From Whalleya microplaca (Eukaryota > Ascomycota > Sordariomycetes > Xylariales > Xylariaceae): a DNA stretch of 64,000 bases. Below are positions 42,969 to 53,133 of this stretch, piece by piece; the stretch's first letter is position 1; the number at the start of each line of letters is the position of its first letter. The stretch covers positions 310,001 to 374,000 of the forward strand of contig MU385727.1 of the NCBI GenBank assembly GCA_022497155.1. The letters are read 5' to 3'. The translations under genes were made by a program, and so were the position numbers. Below the pieces are notes generated by a model. That model was not told the DNA's origin and searched no databases. It saw only the letters and a list, made by a program, of their open reading frames with translations.

Positions 42969-44574
42969 GGTGAGGGATCAACCCTGAGAATAAGGTTGGG
43001 TACGATGTTGTAGATAATTATCACGACCTGGCGATATAGGAGATAACTGGTGTTGAAAGGCGTGCAATGATGGTTAGGTTCAAGCCAAGAAGGGCACTTA
43101 GGAGTGGATTATATAGACAATACTGATCCTTGTGTTACAAAAGAAAGAGTATCACCAAAGGGCATTGTGATTCAGGCCCTAGCTGGACGTGAATCATGCT
43201 TTCCAGGGGACGGCCGTTCGTGTACCCCTATAATGACCATGTTTCAATAGATGAACATGATGACGGGGGGATTCAAACCATAGACTTTGGCATCACAAGT
43301 GACGAATAACCTCTTATGCCATGTCTACGCAATATATTGTTAAGCTACTTGAATCACAGCCTCTAACTTGTGTATATGTCTATTTCAGTTGAGTTCATCG
43401 ATAGGCTACTTATGCTCGTCAATTCACCCCTTTCTAACACCAGATGCGACTTGTCATCATCAAGCCGTGTCAATGTTGAACGCAGTCAATACTAAACACC
43501 TCAAGTCAGGAATTCGAAGAATAGAGAATTGAACAGGAGTCCAAACTATGGCAATATGGCTGTCAATCATTTGTTCTGTGAACGCCATCTGACGTGTGTC
43601 CAATCTTGTGGAGTATTTAAACCGTAAATCAAATTCTTCGACCATGCAAAGTTGCAGAGCAAGTGTCTGCCCTCTCCTATGTTATGACAATATTGCCGCC
43701 TCTGAACCATTTGGCAAAGCAGACTTATATATCCTTTCTCCGGGTGACAGACCAGATGTAGGTCAAATTGGAAACTTGGACGAGATACCCTTGATCTCGC
43801 CACCAGCATGAATCCCATGGTTCCTATACTATGCTGTGACTCCCCCGTATTTTAGAGTATCCTTAGATGTCTTAGGTATGTTCATCTTGCTGTTCAAAAG
43901 CTAGATATTGGTTATAAGGGACATCATCTCATTCTAGACATTGGTACATTTAAGCTAAAGGAGGGAACTTTCTATCGATAGTTCAAGAACTTGATGCCAG
44001 CCACCGACGGCGTAAGCATAAATCGAGTCTTGCTTCTAGATATACTGCCAAGTCTATCTCAATGCTAACATAGCCTTATAGCTGCATCATCAATGTCCAT
44101 TACATATTTGAATATCTACACTTCAATTAATACATTCAGTCAATATATTTAGTAGGCTTAACCTTTTTCATAGAAGACTTCCTCCTGACTCCCTAACCTA
44201 ATTGCCAAGAACAAGGCGCGAAAACATCAAACAGCTCACGCAATCGCATACTTGCTTATGAATGAGAAGATAACCAGTTTGTATTACTACATCTTCTGGA
44301 TAAGCAATTATCACCAGGATACACGTAAGATAAGTCGCCACATGTTCGTTGTTGGTGTTCAGCCATGCGATAATTCAGCATTCTATCATATCTCAATCAC
44401 CAATGAGAAGCAAGCGATTGCTAGACCCGGACTACATCCGATGGCGACACATCACGACATATGACCTCCGACTGTCACCATTGGAGTTAATGCAAGGATA
44501 TTCCTTTATTTAAAGGGCTTCTTCCATTACTGAGCCCCGGGAGGGACGATGCTCTGGGTTGGCATATTCCCTTT
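42969..44574. other. Gene-poor interval left of the second retroelement
   Basis: No supported gene. Frames at 43460-43818 and 44252-44464 have no recognisable features. The last five bases, CCTTT at 44570-44574, are the left target duplication of the retroelement. Confidence 0.5.
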
Positions 44575-44790
44575 TGTCACACTTATAACTAAAGGGCAGC
44601 GCGTAGCTCTAAATAGGAGGTCTTAAATTGACTATTATTGTAAGCTTTAAGGAGGAGGAAAAACCAGTTGTGTGTAAGGAGGCCTAAGGCCCTAGTTATA
44701 CCCTAATAGAGCCTCGGATCAGCTTAATTGTTGATCCGGTGGACCCTTATAACAGCCCCTATAACAACCTCTGAGCCTGGCTCTATAACA
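44575..44790 (-). repeat. LTR (left), copy 2
   Basis: This 216-bp repeat begins TGTCACACTT and ends CTATAACA, where the usual TGACA end has changed by a transition to TAACA. It is preceded by the target duplication CCTTT. Confidence 0.9.
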
Positions 44791-46582
44791 TACCCCCTAG
44801 GGGTTTAGGACCTCCTAAAAAGCATCCTAACGGGGTCCTAAAGGCCTATTCCTCCAGGCTTTCTATCTACTCCCGAGGCTCTCCCTACCCCCGAGGCTGC
44901 TAAAATCAAGCTCTAAATAATAATAAAATACCCTAGCTCTTTTAGCAGTTCCTAAAAAGTGCCTAACCTTTAGAATGCGTAAGAGGCACTTATAAAACTA
45001 CTAATCGAAAAAACAAAAGCCCAGGCTTTCTTAGCAGTTCCTAAAAGGGTCTAACCTTAGAAATACGTAAGAGGCACTTATAAAGCTCCCTAAAAGGGTC
45101 CCCCTTATAGATTGTTATCTAAGGAATCCCTAGGGTATATAACAATAATACCTTAATTTTATATCAGCCGTCAGGTTATAATATACTAATCGATCACACC
45201 AAAATAAATTACTTAATAGGTTAATAGGGAGCTTAGCTTTATTAGCCTTACGCTTACCGCCTTAACAGTATCAGCTATTAGCCCACAAATTTATTAGAAA
45301 TTTTAAAATCTTCCTAATTCTTTTAGCTCCCTTAAGCTTAAGAGAGCTTCGTTTTTAGCTCTGTCCATTAAGATATATCAAGCTTCCTTTTAATAATGGA
45401 ATATCGTATCGGATTAAAGGGATTAGAAAGTTTTAAAAAAGTGCTATTAACGGCATACAAAAGCCTCCTATAGCTTTCTGGAGGCCATTTGTAAATATAT
45501 AACTAATTAGCTATATAGGAATAATAGAAGCTCCCAGGTTATTTTCCTATGCCGTCGAGCGTTATAAATATCTAATTCTCATTATCGATTAGGCTTTTTT
45601 ACCGAAAGATTAAGCCGAACCACTTTCCGTATTACTTTAAAGACATTTCGGGGATTCCTAAGGCTTTATAACGCGCCAATTTTATAAGCTATTAACTAGC
45701 CCAGTCTAGTGAAAGCCTCTAAAGCGAGCTTAAAAAATTCCATACAGCCAGCTGCCCCTAAATCTCAGGAATATTATAGGCCTTAGCTTTAGCGTAAGCT
45801 TCCCTCTAGTTATTAAACCAGGTCTTAGGCCGTATCGAGTTCAGCCGTACCGATTAAAATGTTCGAAAATATCTAACGCGTATAGCGTTTAGAATACTTT
45901 AATCTAACGGGGCTAGCTAATTTTTTAGGGCATATAAGATCTTTTAAATTATAAGCTTTTTATCCTAGAGGAAATCCAGCTCAAAAAGGGCTATTAAAAG
46001 AAGTTTCGAAATAACAGTAGCTAAAATCCAATTCCAGATAACTATATATCAAAACAAAGTCGAAAATCATTCGGTTAATCTTATTAAATAATCCTTACGC
46101 TCGTTATCGTATCTAGCCTTAAAATCCTTGCGTATAAAAATCGTTAAAAACCTTAGCTTAATACCCTGTACAGCCTTATTAAGTCCCTTTCACGTAATAA
46201 CCTAATCTTCGTATTTCTACTAACGATAGCTGGTTTTAGCTAGATTAACTAACTCGAGCGTAAAGGCCCGTAAAGCTCCCGACGGCGGATAATAGCTACT
46301 ATTAAGGGTATCGGGATCGATTTAATTCTATAGGCTACGCTAGCAAGCATAAGTACGTAACTGAATAAACCAATCGGTCCAATTGTCAGAGCAGGTAAGC
46401 TTAACGCTAGTAGGTATAAAAGCGTTAAGATCGTTAATAATAAATGGTTCTATAGCTAAAGGATCTTAAAGGAATTAGGTAATTTAAAAATAGAATCAAA
46501 AATCGAATAAAAAATCGGACGAAAGCTAAAAAAGCTACGCGCCATTAGTTATTAAGTAGACAATATAATTAGCAGCTTAAGC

Positions 46583-46600
46583 GGCAACCGGGCTCATAAC
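46583..46600 (-). other. Primer-binding site, copia half-tRNA type
   Basis: The plus strand GGCAACCGGGCTCATAAC ends exactly where the right LTR begins. GGGCTCATAAC matches the anticodon arm of a tRNA-Met with anticodon CAT, and the upstream AAGCGG..ACC resembles the rest of an initiator tRNA 5' half. This is the copia mode of priming. Confidence 0.72.
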
Positions 46601-46816
46601 TATTACACTTATAACTAAAGGGCAGCGCGTAACTCTAAATAAAAAGTCTTAAATTAACTATTATTATAAGCTCTAAAGAGGAGGAAAAACCAGTTATATA
46701 TAAGGAGGCCTAGGGCCCTAGTTATACCCTAATGGAGCCTCGGATCGGCTTAACTGTTGATCCGGTGGACCCCTATAACAGCCCCTATAACAACCTCTGA
46801 GCCTGGCTCTGTGACA
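46601..46816 (-). repeat. LTR (right), copy 2
   Basis: This 216-bp repeat begins TATTACACTT, two transitions away from TGTCACACTT, and ends TGTGACA. It is followed by the target duplication CCTTT at 46817-46821. Confidence 0.9.
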
Positions 46817-47415
46817 CCTTTCTTATCTAGCAAGGAATAACATCCTGGGAGAAGAGCATGGAAATACTTTCATTTTGGGCCGTGTCAGGGGGGAGGGTAA
46901 TATGTCGATTTACTGTTTGTTCAATGAAGCGTACTGAATGATGGCCAAGTATTTTACCTGTAAGAATAGCTTTCGTCGGCTTTGTATTAGACATTGCCAT
47001 CTGCTCGTATGGGATCGAGGTGCTGCTCGCAACGGCAACGTGACTCTCGAAGAGGATCTATGAAGCTCTTGCGGACGCAATCTATCCGGTGGCTAAGTCT
47101 CCTGCTAACATGGAATCGGTCCAATCTGGTACAGCGGTTGGCGGTGCATTGGCTTGCACCCTACATAAGCTTCGGTTGATATGAGAGCAGCCCGAGTCTG
47201 GCAGGATGTTGTAGAAACCAGGTCCGTGGTCCAGACCCCCACACTATCCCGAGGAATAGCAGGTATGGGTGATTATCGCCTCCAATGATACCATAACTTC
47301 GGTAATGTGGAGCTCACTGGTATATTGCGTATAAAGTAATGGCACCGAGATCACGGGAGCTACTGTGTAGCCGAGACCTACCCTCTTTCAACCTAACAGT
47401 AGATCCAGAATCAAG
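46817..47415. other. Interval with a possible gene relic
   Basis: Around 46960-47190 three plus-strand frames carry short coding-like runs: an I-A-F-V-G-F-V-L-D-I-A run from about 46970, then E-A-L-A-D-A-I-Y-P-V-A-K and G-G-A-L-A-C-T-L from about 47060. They are separated by a stop and a frame shift. I do not recognise the family. It may be the decayed end of a gene beside the retroelement. Confidence 0.35.
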
Positions 47416-49548
47416 ATGGCAACTGTGCACATTCAACGCGGCGACAGCAAGAAGACGGTTACCGAGTCAACCACTTCGCTCAACAGTATACCACCGCTAG
47501 GCGTTCCGAAGGAAGAGAAGCGATTTTGGTTCCAGCGCACCAATAATTTCAGCTATGATGCGATTGCGACACAGGTATTGTTCCAACTACTGTTTAAACA
47601 GGAAATCAGCTGACAATGTGTATAGCCCAGCGTATTCGATGATCCACAAACAGCAGAAAAGTACCAACCTCGTGATGATTGGTATATATTTCTTTACTCT
47701 CCAACGCCTCGCAATATCCGTCTAACACCCGCGGCATAGGGAGAATCTCCATCGCTTTGATCCCAAGGCTCGATGGACGTGGTCTGAAGAATATGCAATT
47801 ATAAGAAAGTGTGACTGGCGAATCACAATCTGGGCATGTAGTATGTTCATGGCTCTGGAGCTAGACAGGGCGAATATTGCCCAAGCCCTTACGGATAACT
47901 TCCTCGAAGATCTACATCTCACAACTAATGGTACGAATTTCCCCTTACTAACACCAATGTAGAATTACTGACCTTGTATGAAGACTATAATCTTGGCAAC
48001 ACGGTATTCAAGCTATCATTTCTCATCGCTGAGCTCCCCTCGCAACTTGTTTCCAAGTGGATGGGACCAGATAGATGGATTCCAAGTCAATTGGTTCTTT
48101 GGAGTATAGTAGCGGCCGGTCAATTCTGGCTTAACGGTCGCGCATCATTCCTTGCTACACGGGCTCTTTTGGGAGTGCTGCAAGGTGGCTTTATTCCTGA
48201 TGTTAGTATCGTATGTTGCTTAATTACTGAGTATCAATGCTGATGCTAGTTACCTAGGTCATTCTATATCTTTCATACTTCTATAAACACCACGAGTTGT
48301 CCATCCGGCTGGCATTCTTCTGGACGATGATGAGCGTGGCCGATATCATATCCGCACTACTAGCTGCAGGCTTCTTGCAAATGCGAGGGGTTCTTGATTA
48401 CGCCGGATGGCGATGGCTTTTTTTGATAGAGGAAAGTACATCTTGCGTTCATTATCTCTTGAATGAAACTAATTCGCGCTTTAGGCTCTGATAACACTGG
48501 TGGTTGGACTGTTCTCCTTTGTACTTATGCCAGCCGGTCCATGCCAGACAGCTAGTTGGTTTAGAGGCAAGAATGGCTGGTTCACCCCAAGGGAAGAGAC
48601 GATCATTGTCAACCGAGTCTTGCGTGAGGATCCTAGCAAGAGTGACATGCATAACCGTCAGCCGATTACACCGCGACTACTCTGGAAATGTCTGAAGGAT
48701 TTTGATTTATGGTCAGTGAAAATCATCGTTCAAATCAACTGATGGGGTGGATTGTGCTTACGATCAGGATATAGGCCATTGTACATCCTTGGACTTACCT
48801 TCCAAATCCCGGCAACCCCTGAGCAACAGTATCTTACGTTGGCATTGCGCCAGATGAACTTTGACACATTTACGTCTAACCTCCTTTCAATTCCATGGAC
48901 TGCCATACACAGTAAGTTCATCTACATATGCATCTTTGTTTGGATGCTGATCAAGCTATGCAGTAATAACGATGCTTGCAAATACATATGCCGCCGAGAT
49001 TTTCGGAGAGCTCACTTTGATATCAATGGTTGGGCAAATATGGATCTTACCCTTCTTGATCTACTTGAATGTTGCGGATACCGCGAATGCGAGTCGATGG
49101 ACTATTTGGATCATCACTACTCTTCTGTTGGGATACCCAAGCGGTAAGGGACTCCTTCCCCCCACCCCCTAACGAATAAAGAGTCACTCACGCCCCCTCG
49201 CCAGCACATCCCGTCCAGGTCGGCTGGAATTCACGAAATGCAAATACTGTCCGCTTACGGACCGTCTCAGCAGCCTGCTATAACATGTTTGTACAGGCTG
49301 GAGGTATCATATCCTCAAACATCTACCGCACTGATGACGCTCCTCTCTACCGACGCGGCAATCGGCAATTACTCGCAATCCTCGTCACGAACATCGTCTT
49401 GTACTGCCTTACGAAGGCTTATTATATTTTCAGAAACAAGCAAAGGGACAGGAAGTGGAATGCAATGACGCCTAAGGAGAAGCTCGACTATCTGTCCACC
49501 ACGACGGATGAGGGTAATAAGCGCTTGGATTTCCGGTTTGAGCACTAA
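47416..49548 (+). CDS. Dal5/allantoate-permease-type MFS transporter
   Basis: Nine exons are deduced: 47416-47574, 47626-47681, 47740-47930, 47984-48201, 48258-48431, 48485-48711, 48775-48911, 48964-49143 and 49205-49548, giving 561 residues. The family is clear from [24 protein letters not shown] before helix 1, [62 protein letters not shown], and the C-terminal [22 protein letters not shown]. Members import organic anions such as allantoate, ureidosuccinate, pantothenate or dipeptides. The substrate here is unknown. The intron 48432-48484 starts GAAAGT instead of GTAAGT. Using the nearest true GT (48436) instead breaks the frame. All other introns are normal GT-AG. The gene is therefore either spliced at a rare GA-AG site or crippled by one base change. 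Confidence 0.87.
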
Positions 49549-50156
49549 TGTCAAACTCGAAGTGAGCGAACCTCCTTTGTCATAGATATGTTGCTGCATG
49601 TGTTCGTTCACGAAGAGCAATCCTCTAGGCCCTTACCAGCTAGGTAGTAGAACAATTTAGGTCGAGAGGGTTGTGGTGATATTAACCCGCGCCAAAATAG
49701 CGTTGATTGGTACCATTTTTCGTACATGCATCGCTGTGTGAGGTGTTGATGTGTTGATCCTTGCTACTACGTTCTGTCTTCAATATTATGTAGGCAACAG
49801 CTAAAAGGACTGATGAATCCCAGTGTGCCGCCCACCTAATCCCTTACGACTTCTTTTAGATTATGGCATGCAGCTCGTACCTAGCGCGATGTGCCATTGA
49901 GTGAGTAAGACATCGACATGGCATCAAATAGCGAAGCATTCAGTTCGTTGAATATGGGGATGTAGATCTTTCGACATCACAGAACGTAACGGCTTAGCTT
50001 CAACTGGGCTCTTAGGCCACTCACAGAGGTTTATTCCATTTAATACCTTTATGAAACGATCCTTGTGTATTTGACGCGAAATCTAAAGTCTATCAAGCCA
50101 AATGAAGACCAGAAGTTCGACACCGGCTGAAACCACCCACGACATTCTTGCAGAGT
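49549..50156. other. Intergenic between convergent genes
   Basis: No gene is seen. This is the 3' flank of the permease gene and of the serine hydrolase gene. Confidence 0.5.
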
Positions 50157-50954
50157 TCAACCCTTCAGAGCTCCTGTTTCTTTTGCGACATCAACCATTT
50201 CGTCTATTACCGGCTGTACATCCGTACCCTTCAGTGGTACTCTGTGTGCACCATTCCACTCCACCAGTCTGGCTGTGTTCTGGTCGCAGTACTCCTCCAA
50301 CAACTCACGATGCAGATTCAACCCCGGATCACTCAAACCGTGTACATGGATCGTCGGCAATCTCAGGATATGGCTCCCACTCATCATCTCCATCAAATCC
50401 GGCCCACCCGACAGACCGATCTCCGACGGCGCGCTAAGCAGCGACGACCGAAAGAGCTGCGGATCCAAATTGACGATCGGCGCGCGCCCCGCCAATAGCA
50501 CGGCGAACTTCCAATCGGACCCGGCCCTCGCGGCGCCCAACTTCGCGGCGCGCACCTGTTGCCGGAAGAGCAGACTAGCGGCCAACTTAGCGCCCTGACT
50601 GAAGCCCAGGAGGCCGACCCAGCGGCCCGTGCCGGCATCGGCATCCATAGCGGCCTGTAGCGAAGCGTCGATGTCCGCGACGGCGGCGATGTCCTCGAGC
50701 TCGGCGTGCTCAGGCAGCCAGCGCAGCCATCGCTTGAAGGGCCCGCAGTCCGCGTACACGGACAGCACGTCGGGCCCGGCCGTCGACTCGTACGGCGCCT
50801 CGGCATATGCCAGCCGGAAGTAGGGCGCCAGCGCCCGCGAGAGCACGCGGCACTGCGCTTTGAAGATCCGCGCGTTCGTACCCCCGCCATGCAGGCAGAG
50901 GATCCGCGGCAGATGCAGCGTCGGGTCGGCGGATTGCCCGTTCGTCGTCGCCAT
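50157..50954 (-). CDS. FSH1-family serine hydrolase
   Basis: A single exon gives 265 residues. The family is shown by ILCLHGGGTNARIFKAQ near residue 20 (oxyanion region), the nucleophile elbow GLLGFSQGAK with S119, IHVHGLSDPG with D209, and WNGAHRVP with H237. These form a complete Ser-Asp-His triad in the order usual for the FSH1/OVCA2 family. Fungal members include stand-alone thioesterase-like hydrolases that release polyketides, as well as general esterases. No polyketide synthase is present in the window, so the substrate is open. There is no signal peptide. The coding region is GC-rich relative to its flanks. Confidence 0.92.
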   Translation of the reverse strand: MATTNGQSADPTLHLPRILCLHGGGTNARIFKAQCRVLSRALAPYFRLAYAEAPYESTAGPDVLSVYADCGPFKRWLRWLPEHAELEDIAAVADIDASLQAAMDADAGTGRWVGLLGFSQGAKLAASLLFRQQVRAAKLGAARAGSDWKFAVLLAGRAPIVNLDPQLFRSSLLSAPSEIGLSGGPDLMEMMSGSHILRLPTIHVHGLSDPGLNLHRELLEEYCDQNTARLVEWNGAHRVPLKGTDVQPVIDEMVDVAKETGALKG

Positions 50955-51662
50955 TATGCGTTCGATGTGGGTGGGGTGGGGGTCCGGGACGGGGTTGTAG
51001 AGTTGAAAGCCTAATCTGGGGCGCTTGGTATGGGATATGAGATATTCGTATACAAATAGTCAATCTGAAATCTTAGCTGTATTCAATTCCTCATTTACTA
51101 TTGAGATAAGTTGACAGAGTCCAATCAGGCGTCTAAGTTACCGGTTGACTACAATGTGAAGAGAGATGAGATGAGACATCGCTCGAGATGAAAGCGATAG
51201 GATTTCGCACCCTGGCAGAAACTCCGCGCCCGCAGGTCAGACACATGTAAGCGAAGAAAGGAGGATTCCCGACTGGTTATCTCATCAGCCAATCAGACCG
51301 GGCGAATCCTTCGACTGTCGGACTTCACCAACTCTCCTTAGTCATCACAGCTAGCCCCAATAGGCGTCTCTCTTAGCTATCGCCTATACGTCTTGCATGG
51401 AGTTCGGCAGCACATATGGCGTAGTGACTAAGTACTTATGCAGGTGAGTTAGGATTCCAAGCCTTGCCTGGCCATGTGGCACGAAGTACCTGTATAATAA
51501 AGTCATCGAGCCTTACACTAGCTTCGATCATTAGAATGAATTATTAGAGACCAGAATATAGACAATGACAGGGACCATAATGGGTACTGCAAATCATCTT
51601 TTTCAAGATCATTTTCGAAGTAATCGTCGTCTAGCACATTGATACATAAAGACAAGGGGGAT

Positions 51663-51722
51663 ATAAGGATAATAGCAAGAAGGAGGGCATCCTTCCTGCA
51701 GTCCCTATTAATATTCATATTA
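51663..51722. repeat. Diverged direct repeat, copy A
   Basis: A segment of about 60 bp running from ATAAGGATAATAGCAAG to TAATATTCATATTA recurs at 52223-52281 with a few substitutions and small length changes. It is probably an old duplication or a fragment of a repeat family. Confidence 0.6.
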
Positions 51723-52222
51723 AATGGTAGCACCTACTTTGGCTCAAGCGGTTGGGCCGTCAAACTAATAAGTGCACTATACCAAATCACAACCATCACT
51801 CTTTTGTTCCATTTGCATTTTTAACCATGGTTTCTGGTGAAGACCCGGTAGCCAGACTACCCCCATGTTCCTTCGAATGAAGCCCTCAAACGTCGCCGCC
51901 GTCAAACACACTCGCTACCTTCAAACGCCGCCGCCAGCCGAGACATACCAACGGCAGCACTCACTCAACGCCGTCAGCGAATCACCCACACACTTATTAC
52001 GTCACCCAATCGGGACTCAACCTACAGCCACGGAACAAATTGCGCACAAAAGAAAGCCGACCAATGGACTGACTTGAGGCGAAGTTCCGGTAGCCGCGGG
52101 TCACAGATGAGTACCTGGAGGATCTGCAAGACGAGAAGGTCGCAACTGGAGCTCACCGGTACTAAAGGGCGTTGGGCTTTCTAATGAACCCCGGGTATAT
52201 GATACATGATTACAAGTGGAGA

Positions 52223-52281
52223 GATAAGGAATAATAGCAAGGAGGACATCCTTCCAGCAGTCCCTACTAATATTCATATTA
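52223..52281. repeat. Diverged direct repeat, copy B
   Basis: Partner of 51663-51722 in the same orientation. It contains ATCCTTCCAGCAGTCCCTAC where copy A has ATCCTTCCTGCAGTCCCTAT. Confidence 0.6.
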
Positions 52282-53133
52282 CGTATGACGACCTTTAACA
52301 ACATCCAACTCCTCTTAGGCAATGGCATGTAAAGTAGCTAATGGAAAACATGATATAGAACTGCAGAAAGAATATTAGGTAAGAAACATTCTGCAATCTG
52401 TAGCAAAATTGTTTTAATAGTGTTTCGTTTTCTGGCCTTTACTTCAAAGAATTCAGGGATATATCCGAAGGATAGCTTCGAGAATAAAAAGACTCTTAAG
52501 TCTAAGTAGAGGAGCTGTGTAAGAAACAAGCATACATCAAACCATTTCCTCAAGTGGTGGTATAAAAGGCTCCATAAGTACCTAGGGAGCCTACACCCAC
52601 TCTAAGTAGCTAGGCTTGCTTTGTAGTCCCGAGTATAATAAGCAGGATCTCTTTGTTCAGTGTAGTTGGATATATGTTGACCCATATTCAGAGCAGATGC
52701 CTAGTATGTTAGCTGTCATAAACTGACATAAGGCTGAGAAATCACAACGAAGTCACGATGTAGTCACTTTATGCTCAGACTTCATGGCAATCTACAATAT
52801 AAAGGAAGCGCGTTACAAATATGGTATTCTTAGGCAATTACCTATGCTAAGAAGTGCAGACCCGTTTGTTACCTTCTTATATACCACTTAACAATAGGTA
52901 TCTCTTGTCGCCTAGACAACACTTTTTGATTCGCAAACTCTGCAACACAAAAAAATCCCCGCTGTCACAATCTCACAATCTAAATTGTCGTACCTCTCCA
53001 ACTTCATCGTTCTACTGCCAGTCCTTCTATGGTTTTCTTCGACATATCACCGCATCAGATCTGTACCTACAAGCCCACCTGGACTGATAGTAGAGTGTAG
53101 ACAAAAGCTCACCTTCCATTGAAACGCGTCATC

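Larger units (their letters stand above)
44575..46816 (-). mobile_element. Non-autonomous copia-like LTR retroelement, copy 2
   Basis: This 2,242-bp element has 216-bp direct LTRs (44575-44790 and 46601-46816) and the perfect 5-bp target duplication CCTTT (44570-44574 and 46817-46821). It is collinear with the element at 511-2974 except that it lacks the nested 227-bp solo LTR. The interior has no long frame and is AT-rich. LTR-to-LTR and copy-to-copy differences are mostly transitions, as RIP would leave them. Its primer-binding site (46583-46600) lies next to the right LTR, so the element is in minus orientation, the same as copy 1. The two copies have different target duplications and are therefore independent insertions, not a segmental duplication. 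Confidence 0.9.
50955..53118. other. Gene-poor 2.2-kb interval with a diverged direct repeat
   Basis: No supported gene. Two diverged copies of a roughly 60-bp segment occur at 51663-51722 and 52223-52281. On the minus strand both can be read as similar short peptides (NMNI.RDC.KD), hinting at a duplicated relic. The last 150 bp are the likely leader of the F-box gene. Confidence 0.5.
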
